Shown here piece after piece: positions 35,001 through 48,268 of a DNA stretch of 64,000 bases. The notes below the pieces were generated by a model, which searched no databases, had not been told where the DNA came from, and saw only the letters and a program-made list of their open reading frames with translations. Position 1 is the stretch's first letter. Each line of letters opens with the position of its first letter. Source of the DNA: Rostratula benghalensis (taxonomy: Eukaryota > Chordata > Aves > Charadriiformes > Rostratulidae); contig VXAI01000160.1 of assembly GCA_013399305.1 (NCBI GenBank), positions 1,497,253-1,561,252 on the forward strand, read 5' to 3'. The position numbers and the translations under genes were made by a program.

Positions 35001-38000
35001 ACACTCTCCCTGAAACTCAGTTAAATATCTAAATGTAGTAAAAAAAAATGGTTTTCTTCTTTAGCCTAAAAAGAAATAGCCTTATTTCATTAGGGTTTGG
35101 AAAGCTTTCATCCTCCATCTGTGCGTGTGGGTATATAAATTTACGTATGTGTTTAAAAAAAAAACCCAACAGTTTTGAGATGTGATGAGCTTTGAAGTTA
35201 GTTTGAAAATACTATCCTTGTCACATAGCTTCATTATCTATATCTGCTTGCTACTGCCGTTAACTCCAGACTAGGACCTTGCATTCCTTGTATGACCAAA
35301 AGGAATCTTAAACAAAACCCAACAATTAATTTACAAGTTGAGAAAGGTTAGAGATCAGTATGCCTTGGCACTGAAGTTCTTTAGAAGATGCGCATGTGTC
35401 ATGTCCCACCTTTCCTACTTAATGCGCATGAATTGTGTCTTTGAAAAGCCAATTTTTTGGTCTTTGGAATTAGAGTTCTTCTTGACACGCAGCTTTCACA
35501 GCAAAGCTGGAGTGAAGGGATGCACAGCCTCTCTAATGTGCAATGAAGCCACCATGCTGTTTAAAAGTTGTCAAGCAGCTGCTTTGTGGTAGTAATAGCT
35601 GGTTATTACTCATCTGCCTTAGGTGAGGTTGGGAGAGGAACCAGCACTGAGTGGTTGTGTGTTCTCTGACAAGATTCCACACTGCTCTGTGGCCTGTGAA
35701 CATCAATAGAGTTCTTCTGCTTCTGGAACACCCTTGGTTTTCTGTGCAAAGTGGCACACAGGGTTGCTTATTTATGCTCATTTCTGAAAGAAAAACCTCT
35801 ACTCATTCATAAATAAAGTATATTAAATATTTTCCTGAAATGTTATTCTTCATGAAAACTATTATGCTGCCTGAGGGACTGATGTCAGTGACACAGAGGA
35901 GACTGCCAGCACTGAAAACGTGTGGTCTGTATGTTGGAAGAACTTAAGGACACAGTCCACTGCATGTGCAGCTTAACACATTTTGTAATTTTGTGCCATT
36001 GTTTTTGGAAAATGGATGTTTTCGGACTCCTTCTTTTGACAGCTAGTCCATAAAGGTCAGACTGTTGTCTGACCCTTCCACTAGTCAGCATGATTAAGTG
36101 ACTGAGTAACTTCTGACTGCTTGCTTAGCTGCAACTTCTACAGCTGGGGCAAGAGCTTCCATCTAATTCCCATCATGTCCGGGTTGCAGTCACGGGAAAA
36201 AGTCATAGGGGCAAATGGCAGTGGTGCCCTCACCAGGATGCCAGCATCTCTGCTGAGTGAGCCCAGCACAGTGAGAGAAGTGAACTGCCCAAGCTGATCC
36301 CTGGTGTGATTCCCAGAGCCAAGGTCCTCTCAGTCCTCCCAAGGAAATACTGTACTGCCCGGGGCAGGAGTGATTGCTGATGGCTTGGTTCACCTCAACT
36401 GACTCTCCTTTGTATAAATAAATGAAAGAAAGCTTCAGACAGTAGAAATTGTTGGAAAGACAATAAATAAAATCTGAGAAGCAAATGGAAAAGAAACCTT
36501 TTGAATTTAAACTGGAATTTATGTCCAGGATTTTTCTCATTGCTACAGATCTTTGAGGTTTTGCTATGTTCATTTGCAACAGGAAATTCTTAAGATGGAT
36601 TGATACTTTTTCTGCCACTATATATATAAACTTAAAACAAAGGGGAGGTCATGAGGTAATGTACATTAGTTTATTTTTCTCTCCTTATTTTCTTGTAAGT
36701 AGCAGAGGTAGTCTTCCACAGCTTTCTCTGATTACTTCTCTTCTGATTTCATAATTTCAAAATAAAAAATAAAATATATTCATGCATGTATTCATTTAGC
36801 TTCCTAGGGTACTTTTTGGAGAGAAAAAAATAAACAAAGAATACCTTTTCTCCAACAGAAATGAGTTTTCTCTGTCTATGCAGATGTGTTGAGACCATTT
36901 AACTAGATCCAGGGTAAGTATGTAAACTCTTCAGAAAATATTATATTTAGTGCAACTGAAGAATGACAAAAGTGCAAAGGCAAATTCTTCTTGTCAAATT
37001 AGGCAATGAATCATAAGTAATTGGAAAGAAAAAAGTAAAGCTCCAACAGGAGTAAAATTGAAGAAACTCTGGAGAAGTCAAAGAAGTTGCACATAATATG
37101 CTTGGAGGTCACGGAAACCCAGTCATAATTTCTACACTGACAAATTTTTTTGCTTTGTTTCAGTGTCTTTACTGGATTTTGGAAGTGTGGTTTCGTACCT
37201 GATAGACCTATTGTCCTCCTACTCACTGTACTTGAGCTACAAAAGCATGCAATGATGGATGTGGAAAGGAGGATCAAATACACTTGTGTGTGCCTGTGCT
37301 CTGTAGAATTTACACTTAAGGGAGTCTCTGTTTGCATGAATAAAAGTGTATGAGCAGTTTGACAAGCTTACTGGAACTGTCTACTTGTCAATACTATGAG
37401 GAAGGGTCTTAACAATTGACTCTCTTAAAAAATTTCTTAGTGTTTATCTTATTATTATATCTTCTGCTTTGGCTTAAAAATAATTTTACAATGCAAAAAA
37501 ATACAGCTGATAACACTGGTAAAAATGAAAAAAAAAAATTATTAATTCCTTCAGCATTTTAGACTGGGTTTGTATTTTAGAATTATGATCTCTTTTCAGT
37601 CAGAATTATAACTGAGTTCAGTCTCTCTCTCTTTCTCATTCATTAACCTCCTTGCCAGAAGTAGAGGCATTCCAGACATAATACCCTATAAGGAAATAAT
37701 GTAGACTTATGCTGCCCACTTGTTACTATGACCTAAGAAGTGGAAAAGTGAAAATTACTTCAGAATCAAAGTAAGTAAATGAATTTTGGAAATCTCTGGA
37801 GCCAAAGTGTGCTGTGGGTGTTTTGATTATGCAACTTGTCTTTGAATGAGCAGCCATTGCCATATGAAAGTTAATAAATCATGAAAATGTTGTCAACTTT
37901 GCTTCTAATGATGTTGTAGGCGACACTGTATTTAAATCATTTTAAGAGGATTTTTCCTATTTTAGTTGGTCTAAATTCCCCTCCTTCCTACCAGGATATT

Positions 38001-40591
38001 ATTCTCCTGATTTTAGTTTTAGATTCCCGTTACAATAGGAGAGATTTGTTTAACTTACTGGCCAGCATAATTTGTTTCTGCCTTGAGCTTTCTCAGTAAA
38101 ACCATTGTTGATTATTTTTTTCTTTAGAAAAATAATTTTTTTGCCTACCACTTATGATCATTTTTGAAGCTAACAGAACAATGCCTGACTGGGGGGGGGG
38201 GGGGGGAAATGAAGAAAAAAAAAGAAAGAACTGTGGACATGTAGTAGTCACTCATCTCCAATTTCCAAATAGATAAAGTTATTTATACAATGATTCTGAG
38301 TAGATCCCTTTTAACATGAAATGCAGTATCTGCAGTCCTGAGTGTGGACTGCCATAACTATCGGAGCATTTTTAATTAAATCACAGAATTAACTTCAACA
38401 CTTTTGTTGTTTTTCTTCTTGCTCTTTCTCCCAATGTCTCTTAGCTTTGAGAAAAGATGTTGTTTCTCTTCATGAGCCATTATTAGTAACAGCTAATACG
38501 TAACAGCTAATCCTTCTTATTCACCTGGACAAATAGAAAAGACTGTTATTAAAACGTAATTTTGTTTAAATTTTAGTGGGCATGGAGATGGTCTGCTGTT
38601 AGTGCTGTACTCAGGCATTCTGGAAACATGGTCCACTGGGAGTATTCAGCAATAACAAAGGCAAAGGCTTTAATCAGCAACAATCTTGCATCAGAACACT
38701 CCAGCCTTTTCTGTGGCCAGCACAGATTTCTATCAGCGGGGACACTCACCTCTCCTCTTAGCGCTGAAGCACATCAGAAAAGGGTGACTACTTGGAGTAG
38801 GAGAGAAATGTATCCATTTTTCTCCCTTTTCAGTTTTTGTTTCTTTCTCTCTCCTCATGGTCCATTTAGATGTACTTTGAATGGGAAAGTTTTCAGGTTC
38901 AGAATCTTGCATGCTAGCTGAGAACATACAGTTGGTTGTATTAGAGCTTGTATGGCAGTTAGTGACCAGCTGGTGATGTTTAGCACTAAACATCAGCTTG
39001 TTTCAACTAGTGCTCAGTACCTAATGCTTCACTCTGCTGGAAAGCAAAGTGCTATGTATGCCAGTGCTGCATGGTTACATATCTACCTTCTATATATATA
39101 CCTTCTACCTTACCTTTGCCTACAGCAAAACTTAGTAATATGTTTCTCTGATGTGCTCATAATCCAAATACCATGTTTGCTGTCAACAAATAATTTGATT
39201 CAAGAACGTGGGGTTTTTTCCCTTTTTTTCTTTTTTTTCTTCAAGAGAAAGGTGAGGAGCAGCAACTTTCACATCTTAAAACCATTTATGCCTCTAGGGG
39301 ACCAGTCATTATCCTTCAGTAGGTATTTCAAGTTGGCAAATCAATGGAGAAGATCAGGGATGAAGATGAAAGACCCAGCTAGTCTTGACCCTTGCCACTT
39401 CTTCTTTTTTCAAATGTCCTTCAGTGTTGATCATGCAAAGAGTTGCGCTTAGGCTTATTTTACCACCAGCCAAGATGGAGAGAACTCATCCTTCTTTTGA
39501 ACTTACCCTTCTTTTCTCCAAAGGCTTTTTGAAGCAGCCTCAGGTTTAGGGTTAATGTTTTGTCTTTCTCTTGCTCAAGACTTTATTCTTTGCCTGAAGA
39601 ATTTGTGAGAGTATTTCTTTTTCCTTATGTTGTAATGACCATCATGTAATGACAATAATGACATACATGGTCAAATCTTACAGCCCTAGAACCAGGAAAC
39701 TGAGTGAATGTATGTCCTGATAAAAGCTTTTGTTCTAAAATGGGGCTAAGCATGATGAATGAATAATTTACTTTGGGGATTGCTGGAGACAGTTCCTTTA
39801 ATTCAGAGACATATTCTGCTTTATAGCAAACCATGGAGTGTAAAAGCATGTCAGTGATTAGGAAGAGGAAGGCTTCTCCATATGGAAGTGGGCAAACATT
39901 CTCTCCATTGCTCTGCGAGGCAAATTGTAAAAGGTACAATTTATTTGTAATGAATGAACGCTACTTGCTATTTTAATTATTACGTCTATGTCAGCCTTCT
40001 TGCAGTTGTCTATATACAGTCAGCATATCAGCAGCATTTTGAGTGAGCAAAGGTTAAAACCAACTAAAATCTAATATCTGTTTTCAAAGTAGATTACTAT
40101 ACATTATCCTTAGTGTGACACTGAAAAAATATTTTAGTGGGAGTGAGGAAGATCCCAAAATAAGGTTTATGAAAGCTCTGGAAATACGAAATTACTGACT
40201 TCATGCTGTTAAAATCAGAGAGATATTTTAATGCCTTATTTGAAACTCCTTAAATTTTGCCTGATTTTTAAAAGTATTCAACACTTTGAAAGCATAATAT
40301 CTTTCAGAATATCTCCTGTAAACCATCAAACACTACATACCCTTGTCTACTGCACATGTCTGAAGTTGTAGGTTGGGGAGGTTGCAGGGTGTTAGGTTAT
40401 TTTAATCATCAAAAATGCAGTGAGTTTTCTTGTAGCTTTTAAAATTAACCTGGGTGAAGAGGTATCCATGCTTTCCAGGTTTAGTCCTCATGCTGTGGTT
40501 GAATATGGACTCCATTTTGGATGTCCAATAATAAAAGGCTTTATTATTTCCAAAATTAATTCCACTGAAGAAGCAAGCATTCTCCCATAAT
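35001..40591. other. Non-coding stretch, no gene seen
   Basis: No recognised gene. Two acceptor-like sites are visible on the plus strand (TTTGCTTTGTTTCAG ending 37162 and TTCTCTGTCTATGCAG ending about 36883), the latter with a donor-like GGTAAGTATG about 30 bp downstream. No frame supports an exon. The segment 36190-36400 is more GC-rich than its flanks but unrecognised. It holds a 16-G run. Confidence 0.55.
38191..38206 (+). repeat. Poly(G) run, 16 G
   Basis: An uninterrupted G16 is followed by A-rich sequence. It can form a G-quadruplex and is prone to length errors in the assembly. Confidence 0.9.
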
Positions 40592-40733
40592 TAGTCCATT
40601 CCTTCCACATGTGCTTCTCAGCAGTGACCAACTCCTAATAGTTCAGTATTTAGACACTATTAGTCAGTCTTCATGTGGAAGGATGGGAGGAACGTGGGAG
40701 GAAGGCCACTGAAGACTTACGAGTCTTCCATCC
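40592..40733. repeat. Nested inverted-repeat cluster
   Basis: TCCTTCCACATG (40600-40611) is the exact reverse complement of CATGTGGAAGGA (40672-40683). Between them CTAATAGT (40635-40642) pairs with ACTATTAG (40656-40663). Just downstream GAAGACT (40711-40717) pairs with AGTCTTC (40722-40728) around a TACG tetraloop. The outer pair extends to CCATT/ATGG with a one-base bulge. It could be a MITE remnant, a structured RNA or coincidence. No promoter is seen. Confidence 0.6.
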
Positions 40734-42401
40734 AGACATGTTTTGTCTGGTTGTCATCAAACTGCCTTCTTTTGCTCTTCAAAAATGAACAGAAAGGATT
40801 TTGCCCATGCCCATGCCCAAACCCTGCATTTCTGCATTACACCTAAATATCATGAACTAAGAAGTGTTAATGGGGATTAGATTTACCTCAAACCTGATCA
40901 TCTTGAAAAACGACCTTCTGGGAACTGCTTCAGTTTTGAAGATAACCATGGTACTTTACTCAGTCTCAAGTGTGATGAGCCCCATGGGGCTGTAAATCCT
41001 GCCGCAAATACTTGGTTAGGGAGATGCTTGAGTGACACGTTAGTGGCTCCTCTTTGATAGACCCATATTCTCATCATGCCTGATCTTGTGTTAGCCTGTG
41101 CAGACTGTTTATAGACCTTGAAACGTGCAGCCAACTGGTCATACTATTATCAAGATAGTTTGTGGATTTTAAATTTAAGTTACTGAAAAGTGAGCCAGTG
41201 CCCATTGTTGGTGATACTAGAAGACAGCATTTGACAAATATTGTAAAAAAAAAATTGTGCCATTTCTGGATATTTGAAAGTCCATTTCATTACATTTGTT
41301 TCTGTCTTTTCATGTGCTTTCCTACAGAGACCTGTGTAGTTATTTGTATTCATAATTCTGTATTCTTTTTCAGCTAATCCAAGGATTAAGTGTTTTATTG
41401 ATTCAATTTGGTAACCTTTGCTTCTTAGTGAAATTCCTCGAAAAAACACTCAAACAACCCCTTCTTGTGTTTGTGTGCTCTGAGTACCAACTCTTTAATC
41501 TTATTGCTACAGAAGTTGTCCTGATGCAAGTATCTCATTGTCACCTCTGAAATGTAGTTACAGCATCGGAGAATGTGGAGGCAGCATTGTCCCATTGAAG
41601 AATGAAAGCAGCTAGATCACAGCTTTAGTTTGCTGCTTTAAACTTAAGGAATAGCCCTTACTGAAACTTCCACACCTTTCCTCCCTCACATCTGAGAGTG
41701 AAATAGGTAATGTATGTTTTGTTGTTATTTACTTTTCCAGGGTTTCTTTAGTGCTCAACACACATAATCCTTTATGATGGGAAGTTCACTGATTCATTTT
41801 TTGTAACTTGCTGTTGATTCCCATGAACTTGTTGGCCAAAGACTTATACTAATGTTGTATGAACTTCATCTTTAGCTGTCAGGAGAGGTTTCAAAATCTA
41901 GGAGCAGAAACAATTATGTTAATAAAACGTATTTACCTTTCAGACATGAAAGTACTTTATGATCTGGGAATAGTCGGATTTTATCACTGAGGCTGAATTA
42001 TTGAGAGCAGTAGTATTACTAGTTAGGAGTAAAATTGATCTGCAAAAAATAGTGTGCATTATCAGTTGCTTCTCTGTCAACTTTCTATCTCTTTTCATCT
42101 AGAAATGAAGTCCTTGGAAAATGAATATACAAAACAAATGTCTGTTGTACAGCAAGATGTTCTTTAATTTACTTCCTTTTGTTTAAAAGTGACGTCTGTT
42201 TAGCACATCGGTTTAGATATGATTTAAAGCAGTTGACATGACAGATTGAAAACTTAAAATGTAGCATGAATAATACACAGTAAATTTATGTTGGGATGTT
42301 TTTATTCACTAGGGAGCCCTGAATAAGTTAGCAGCACTTGCAGCCACAACTTGTATACAGGGGAATAATTTGTATTTATTCCATTCTTCCAGGGATCTAG
42401 T

Positions 42402-42503
42402 TGGTGTGTGTGGGTGTGTGTGTGTGTGTATACATACTTATATGTATGTAGATGTGTGTGTGCAGATACGTGCATACTATATCTATGTATATATGTATGT
42501 GCA
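42402..42503 (+). repeat. (TG)n / (TATG)n compound microsatellite
   Basis: A TG block with an interrupting GGG is followed by TATG/TATA units. It is the largest microsatellite in the window. The plus-strand open frame across it is just Cys/Val/Tyr repeat translation. Confidence 0.9.
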
Positions 42504-43625
42504 AATAGTCAGCTGAGATTCACACACACACAATCCATGTGGTTTATTAACAGTGAGCATATCATCTGTAAATGGAGCTCACTGCAATTTGAGATGTGCC
42601 CTGCTAGGAGCTAATGAGCAAACTCCTGCCTAATATTGACAATTAATCAGGCATAAAAGCATCTAGGATCAGGACCCATTGCCAAGCATAGAAGTCTCAT
42701 ACAGACTTCAATGAAACATGATATGTGAACAAATTCATCTAATTGTATATCAGTCCTATGAACAAATTCCCACCAAAACACTTAATTATCTACAGTACAG
42801 AGGCAATGCATCCGTCTCAGAATCTGTTAGTGGCTTTCTGGTTTGTTGTAAGCCATTTACCGTAACTAATAAATTGAGGGAAGTATTATGCTTTTTCTTG
42901 CCAGTGTTCCTGTTCTAATTGGTCTTGTATGCTTGAGCCAGTATCTGTGCATTGGCTAGAGTTACCGAGTAATGGTTACACAATAAAAGGTGATCGTTAT
43001 TGGCTGAATACTCGTCTTCTGTTGGGGAGGGAAGATCTGGTCTGAAACTGATAAAAGTGGTCTCAGAAGTCCCAAACCAGTGCAATAAAAGGCTGACTCC
43101 TGCAATCTATAGCAAAAGATTAAAAGCATGTTGCTAATACAGAGGACATACATTTACTCAGCTTATATGAGCTTAATACTGATAATATATCTGTATTGTG
43201 ACTTTTTTTCTTCTAGAATAAAAACTGTGTGTCCCCTTCTAGTTTAAAATCACAGTAGAGGCTTCTTCGGCAACATCAATAGAAAGCCTGTTATGACACA
43301 CAACAGAAAATCACTTGAAGAAGTATTGCTTTTGCTCACTACAGAAGAACGATTTGTGCAAAGATAAGACGCTTTGGCCTTGAGACACACACAAGTAAAT
43401 TGGGTAGTTTTCCTAAGGAGCATTCTTGTTGAACTGTTTTTCTTTTCCATTTCAGTTGACAATATGGATCTGTAGTATATTGTTGGATCTGCTGTGTGAT
43501 AACACAACAAAGCCTGTGTTCTGCTCTCAGCGGTGCTATTTATACATTGTAGCATTTTTCAAAGTACCGCTTCGGTGTTCTTCCACTGCTTTTTAAAAAA
43601 GACAAGATAACCTGCCCCCAAAACA

Positions 43626-43643
43626 GATAAATAAATAAATAAA
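43626..43643 (+). repeat. (ATAA)n microsatellite
   Basis: Four to five ATAA units. Confidence 0.9.
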
Positions 43644-43700
43644 TGAAAGCAGCTACAAGTCGAATTCAAGTCTGGATATTTCACTGATGGTAAAGACCCC

Positions 43701-46700
43701 TTTTCAGTCTATTTATGATGAAGAGCGGCATCTTGCAAATGAGGTAATATGAGCCAGAGTCCACAATTGTGCTTACAATTGGAGAAGGCAAGAGCTGCTC
43801 AAATCTTTTTCTTTAGCCTGATGCTTTGAACGGACAGCAAAGACTGTCTCTGGCATTGGGCTAAGGATCGACTACGAGTAGCTGTCATCCAAAAAAACTC
43901 CACAGCAGCAAGGGCACAAGCTGTGGTCTCAAGTGGAAGGCAAGAGCAGTGAAGAAAGCAGGCTAAGCATCTACTCATTTTTATTTGAAGATGTCTCATA
44001 GTAAGAAAGCTCACTGTCACTGCTGAGCTTTCATACTGAAGTGTATCTTCATGCGGTCTCTGGGAGAGACCCTTCTGTCCTGGATGCCAATCAGTTGTGC
44101 TCAGCCAGAAGTTGAAGTGACACTTACTCATTGCTGGAAATCAGGGAAAGAAGCAGGAAGGGATTTATGCTAGGCAACAGCACAAGGCTTAACTCATCTT
44201 TAGGCACAAAGGAAAGGGGGGAAAAAATTGTTTAAAAATTTAATACTGCTGCATTTTGGAATATGCTCTTCTCCAAATATAAAACAAAACTAATCTTGAT
44301 TTTCCCTTATACTCAGAATTTCCATTTTCATCATCAACACTTCGCTTTTTGGTAGTGTCCAGCTTCTAATATTAACCATTTTGAGTGAGGGTATGTGTCT
44401 GTGCATGTCTTTACCTCAGCAAAAAATCAAGAAGAAATATGATCACGACTTGTTAAAAACTGAATTTCACTTATGATTACAGTATACAATGGGACTACAA
44501 ACCAGGAAGAAATACAATTTGGTGAGGGACAGTTATTACTTCCAGTTATTCCAAAAAGCAAGGAGAAGAGGAAGGTGGGGGGAGAAGAAAGCTAGGGAGA
44601 AAGAAAGTTCAACACTTCATTAATTTTCATTAATTGCCTCAAGCTTCCTTTAGCATCACAATGTCCTGTTAGAATGTCTCTGTTGTTCCAGGACAGGTAG
44701 CATGCTTTCACAGCTCAGAATGAATCAGTATTCTGATTGGCTGGAGGAAACAAGTTCACATGAAGGACAACATATTCTGAGATACAAACTCTGGAAGATG
44801 TGTGTTTTTCTGTCTAGGACTTCTTTCTCATTTTCTATAGGTAGATAGATAATTTATTCTTTTCTTTTTGAAATGTTATTTGTTTTGGGTAATGGCAATC
44901 AAAGGAAAACATATTAACACCTGTAGTGTCATAGATCTGCCTTTCACTTAATTCACAGTAAATCAGTACTTTCATGGATAATTTGCTACACCCAAAGCAT
45001 GCAGACATGGGAATGTATCCATCACAGAATATATTCTGCTGTAAGGAATACGAAGAACAACTCTTTGGTAAAATCATAGACAGCACCTTTAACTTCTCTC
45101 TTTTCCTCATATCTTTTCTAAATAGAGCCTTTAGAACTTGTGTTATTTCCCAGAACAGTAAAGCTTATTCCTTTCTCACCATTAAATAGCTTTCCTCAAC
45201 AAAACCATATTCTTACAACTAAGAGTCAAGATGAAACTATGCTGTGCCCAGGGTCAGGGGCAGCACACCAAGGGAAGAAGTTGCTGTGATTTTGCTTGTT
45301 CTCTCCTTTACTTCCCCTGAAGCTCATGTTACTTTGACAAAAGTTTTCAGCACCATCACAGGACAACACAGCATTCTGACTTAGAAAGACACATCTGTCT
45401 TTGCCCAGTTTTAGATTCTCCTACATACATACCCTCTAACCATTGTAATGCATTCATTTGAGGCATGTTTTGGTGTTACCAGAACACATACACTGCAATT
45501 GAAAAAGATATGTGAGTGTGTGTGATCTATATCTATAAACACATAAATATATAATTATTTATAATAATAAATACATAAATATATGTATGAGCATATATAT
45601 CATGTTGACATCTTAAGATAGCAGAGAATACTTTTGCTAATTTATGTTTATTTTTTATATGTGCTTAATTATAGAATGCTTAATAAAGTTCATTACCGTT
45701 CAGCTTTGTGCCCAAGCTAAGCCCACTTAGCCAGAGCAGAGAAGTCAGAGAAGGGCAGCTGCATCACAGCAGCCTGCATGAGAAGAAGGTGCCTGATGCT
45801 TCTGGGAGAACAGTCCTCAATGCAAAGTACTATTTGAAGAGTTAAAAATATTTAGCAATTGAAAGTAAATTTTGGGGGAAAAAATATATTTAATTTTTTT
45901 TACTTTTCTACTGAAAAAAATTCATTGAAAAAATCAGGGAATCTTTTGTTATGTCAGAACTGTTTACATTTCAAAATATATTTGCCAAATGGAGTGAGGC
46001 CAAGCTGTTTGTGAACCTAGCCTCCGGGCTCTGTCAGTTGTCCTGAAGACAGACCTAGAATTAAATGTGAGGGCTGGAGACTGAGACAGTGCCTACCTAG
46101 ACCACCCAACAGGTTTGGGACAGCTATATGCTTAAGGCAACTGTTGAGTCATGTAATGTATTATGCTTTATTGCCTGTATGCAATGGTCATATTGAGCTT
46201 TAATTTCCTCAGTTTTGCCTAAAATCATTGGCATTTGGAAGCGAGGGTGCTCTCATATTATTTTTCTCATCTAGTAATTGTTAGTCAATATTTTACCTTA
46301 AAGAGCAGCTGAGTCAGCATTGAGTTGAGGCATCCACTGACACACCAAGCCTCATTTTAAGGCAACAAAAAAATAAGCCATGAAGGTAGTGCATAGGTGA
46401 AGTGACAAAATGTTGAGATGGCGACAGTTTGATGGATATAACAGTTCTTGGACTCTGAAAAAGAAAATACTTTCATTCCAGACTAGTGAGCATCTTTGGA
46501 GAAGTTACTGTAGTAAAAGACTCATCCAAGCAACACAATGTGTCTGTTCCTCCAGAAAGCCTTGTAGTACAGTCCTAACTGGGACATTGTAATAAAGATG
46601 CAAGTAGTCATGGGGTTAGAGGCAAAGTTCTTTCATGAGTTTCAATCTGGTTAAAAAGGAGCAAAAATAAAGCATAAAAAAGCCTACTTAACTTTAAAGG

Positions 46701-48043
46701 TGAAAGTAAGATTTAGAAATAAACTTTGTTCCTGAAGACTGTTTTCTGTTGACCCGAGTCTGTATTACATGGCCTTCAATGGCCTTCAATGGCCATGTAT
46801 GTATCATGTGCTGTTTGACTCTGAAGAGCATGCACCCTCTTAGAGTATGACACTGGTAACAGCTATAGAGGAAGAACTTAGTCAAATTGCTGACAAAATC
46901 AAAAGGCACTGAAAACTTTCTCAGAAACATCTATGAACTTCCTACACTTCAGAAGTTTTACTTCAGAAGATGGCTACAAACAGGGTGGTGCAAATACTCA
47001 TAATTTTAAAGGCCAAAAATAAAGTATAGGAAAAAGGAAGAAAATCATGCAAAAGAGAGAACAAAACTATTCTTAGATCCTGGATGAGGCCATGGAATAG
47101 AAATTATAAACATTTTGTAAAGGAACTTTATAACTTTTGTTTGGCCTGCTGATAGAGTTGGAAGAAGCACTTAAACTTTCAGATATACAAGACTTTGTTC
47201 AAGCCTGAAGTAGAAGAAAAAATAGAATTTCATAGTAACATAGTCACAACTAATTTAAAGTAAAAAGTATATTTCACTATTTATGTGCCTTAACAAATGA
47301 TACGGAGACAGAAAATAATAAGACAAAGAATTTATATCAGTATTCATTGCAGTAAAATACCACTTTTTGCTCCCAACTTAGAATTATCAAGGAATGTATT
47401 AGAAGCCTGAGGAACACTATTTGTCATTACATATCTGCCTTTTCATATGATAAATAACTTTTTAAAAATTGATATATGTTATGTTTGCAAATATCTTTAA
47501 AATCATCTTCAAGCATTTCTTCCATATACTGAAGATAATGGAGAAACTTGATTTTGATATTTTCTTGCTTTTAAATGTCATACTAAATATGTGGATTTAT
47601 TTCATGGTTTAGACATGTATAAGCTTTACATTTTCTTTTAATGAGGACATTAAAAGCAAAAATGACATATTTGTGCAATGTTGCTGCCACAGAAGTAGAA
47701 AAGGCAGAAAGTAACATATTTAAGATTTCTGCCCATGATAATTGAGTATTTTGGTAATTAGGACAAGAGTTTTACTAACTTTTAATGTAGCAGTGCAGTG
47801 GTAAAGGCAGATGGGCATCATGTTAGCCCTGAGTGGACTGTGGTCCACTGCTCCTAGTATATATTCAGTGGGTGTTCCCTCTGTGCACAAGAAAAGGCAA
47901 GTGAGCTTCAGGTGAACAAAACCTCTGTTCCCAGCAAACAGAGCCCACCTGAATTTACTAACTAGTGGAATCAGGTGACTAACTGGAAAATATGTCAGCA
48001 AGAAGCAGGACAATAAGGGGAAGGTCTCGAACACAAAAACAAG
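43701..48043. other. Non-coding stretch, no gene seen
   Basis: No recognised gene. Contains a polypurine patch around 44565-44608, AT-rich alternating sequence at 45528-45605 and a 10-bp tandem repeat at 46769-46794. Confidence 0.65.
46769..46794 (+). repeat. 10-bp tandem repeat, 2.6 copies
   Basis: ATGGCCTTCA is repeated twice followed by ATGGCC. Flanking CATGG/CCATG gives the array a palindromic edge. Confidence 0.9.
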
Positions 48044-48268
48044 TCACAGAATCATAGAATGGTTCATGTTGGAAGGGACCTTTAAGATCATCAAGTTCCA
48101 ATGCCCCTGCCATGGGCAGGGAAACCTCCCACCAGACCAGGTTGCTCAGAGCCTCATCCAGCATGTTCAGGGACACTCCCAGGGATGGGGCATCCACAAC
48201 TTCTCTGGGCATCCTGTTCCAGTGTCTCATCACCCTTACAAGAAAGAATTTCTTTGTAATATCTAATC
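48044..48268 (-). mobile_element. CR1 LINE 3' end
   Basis: The left edge is the CR1 terminal repeat (TCACAGAATCATAGAAT), then GTTGGAAGGGACCTTTAAGA and on through the characteristic 3' end to AATATCTAAT, where it is 5'-truncated. On the minus strand the last stretch of ORF2 is still open: HWNRMPREVVDAPS, NLVWWEVSLPMAG, LELDDLKGPFQ, EPFYDS. This is the retained C-terminal tail of the CR1 ORF2 protein, lacking endonuclease and reverse transcriptase. The intact frame across about 70 codons suggests a younger or luckier copy than the others here. No target-site duplication expected or seen. Confidence 0.95.

Larger units (their letters stand above)
40734..43700. other. Non-coding stretch, no gene seen
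   Basis: No gene recognised. Immediately downstream of the hairpin cluster is a (GCCCAT)3 run at about 40803-40820. Two microsatellites are listed separately. Confidence 0.65.

Noticed and set aside
36190..36618. A 142-codon minus-strand open frame
   Set aside because: It starts in ordinary AT-rich text and ends in a GC-richer patch with no domain or conserved motif visible. Not enough to call a gene.
38952..39452. A 166-codon plus-strand open frame
   Set aside because: It crosses a TATATATA stretch and T-rich low complexity. Composition is Leu/Tyr/Phe-biased and no family is recognisable.
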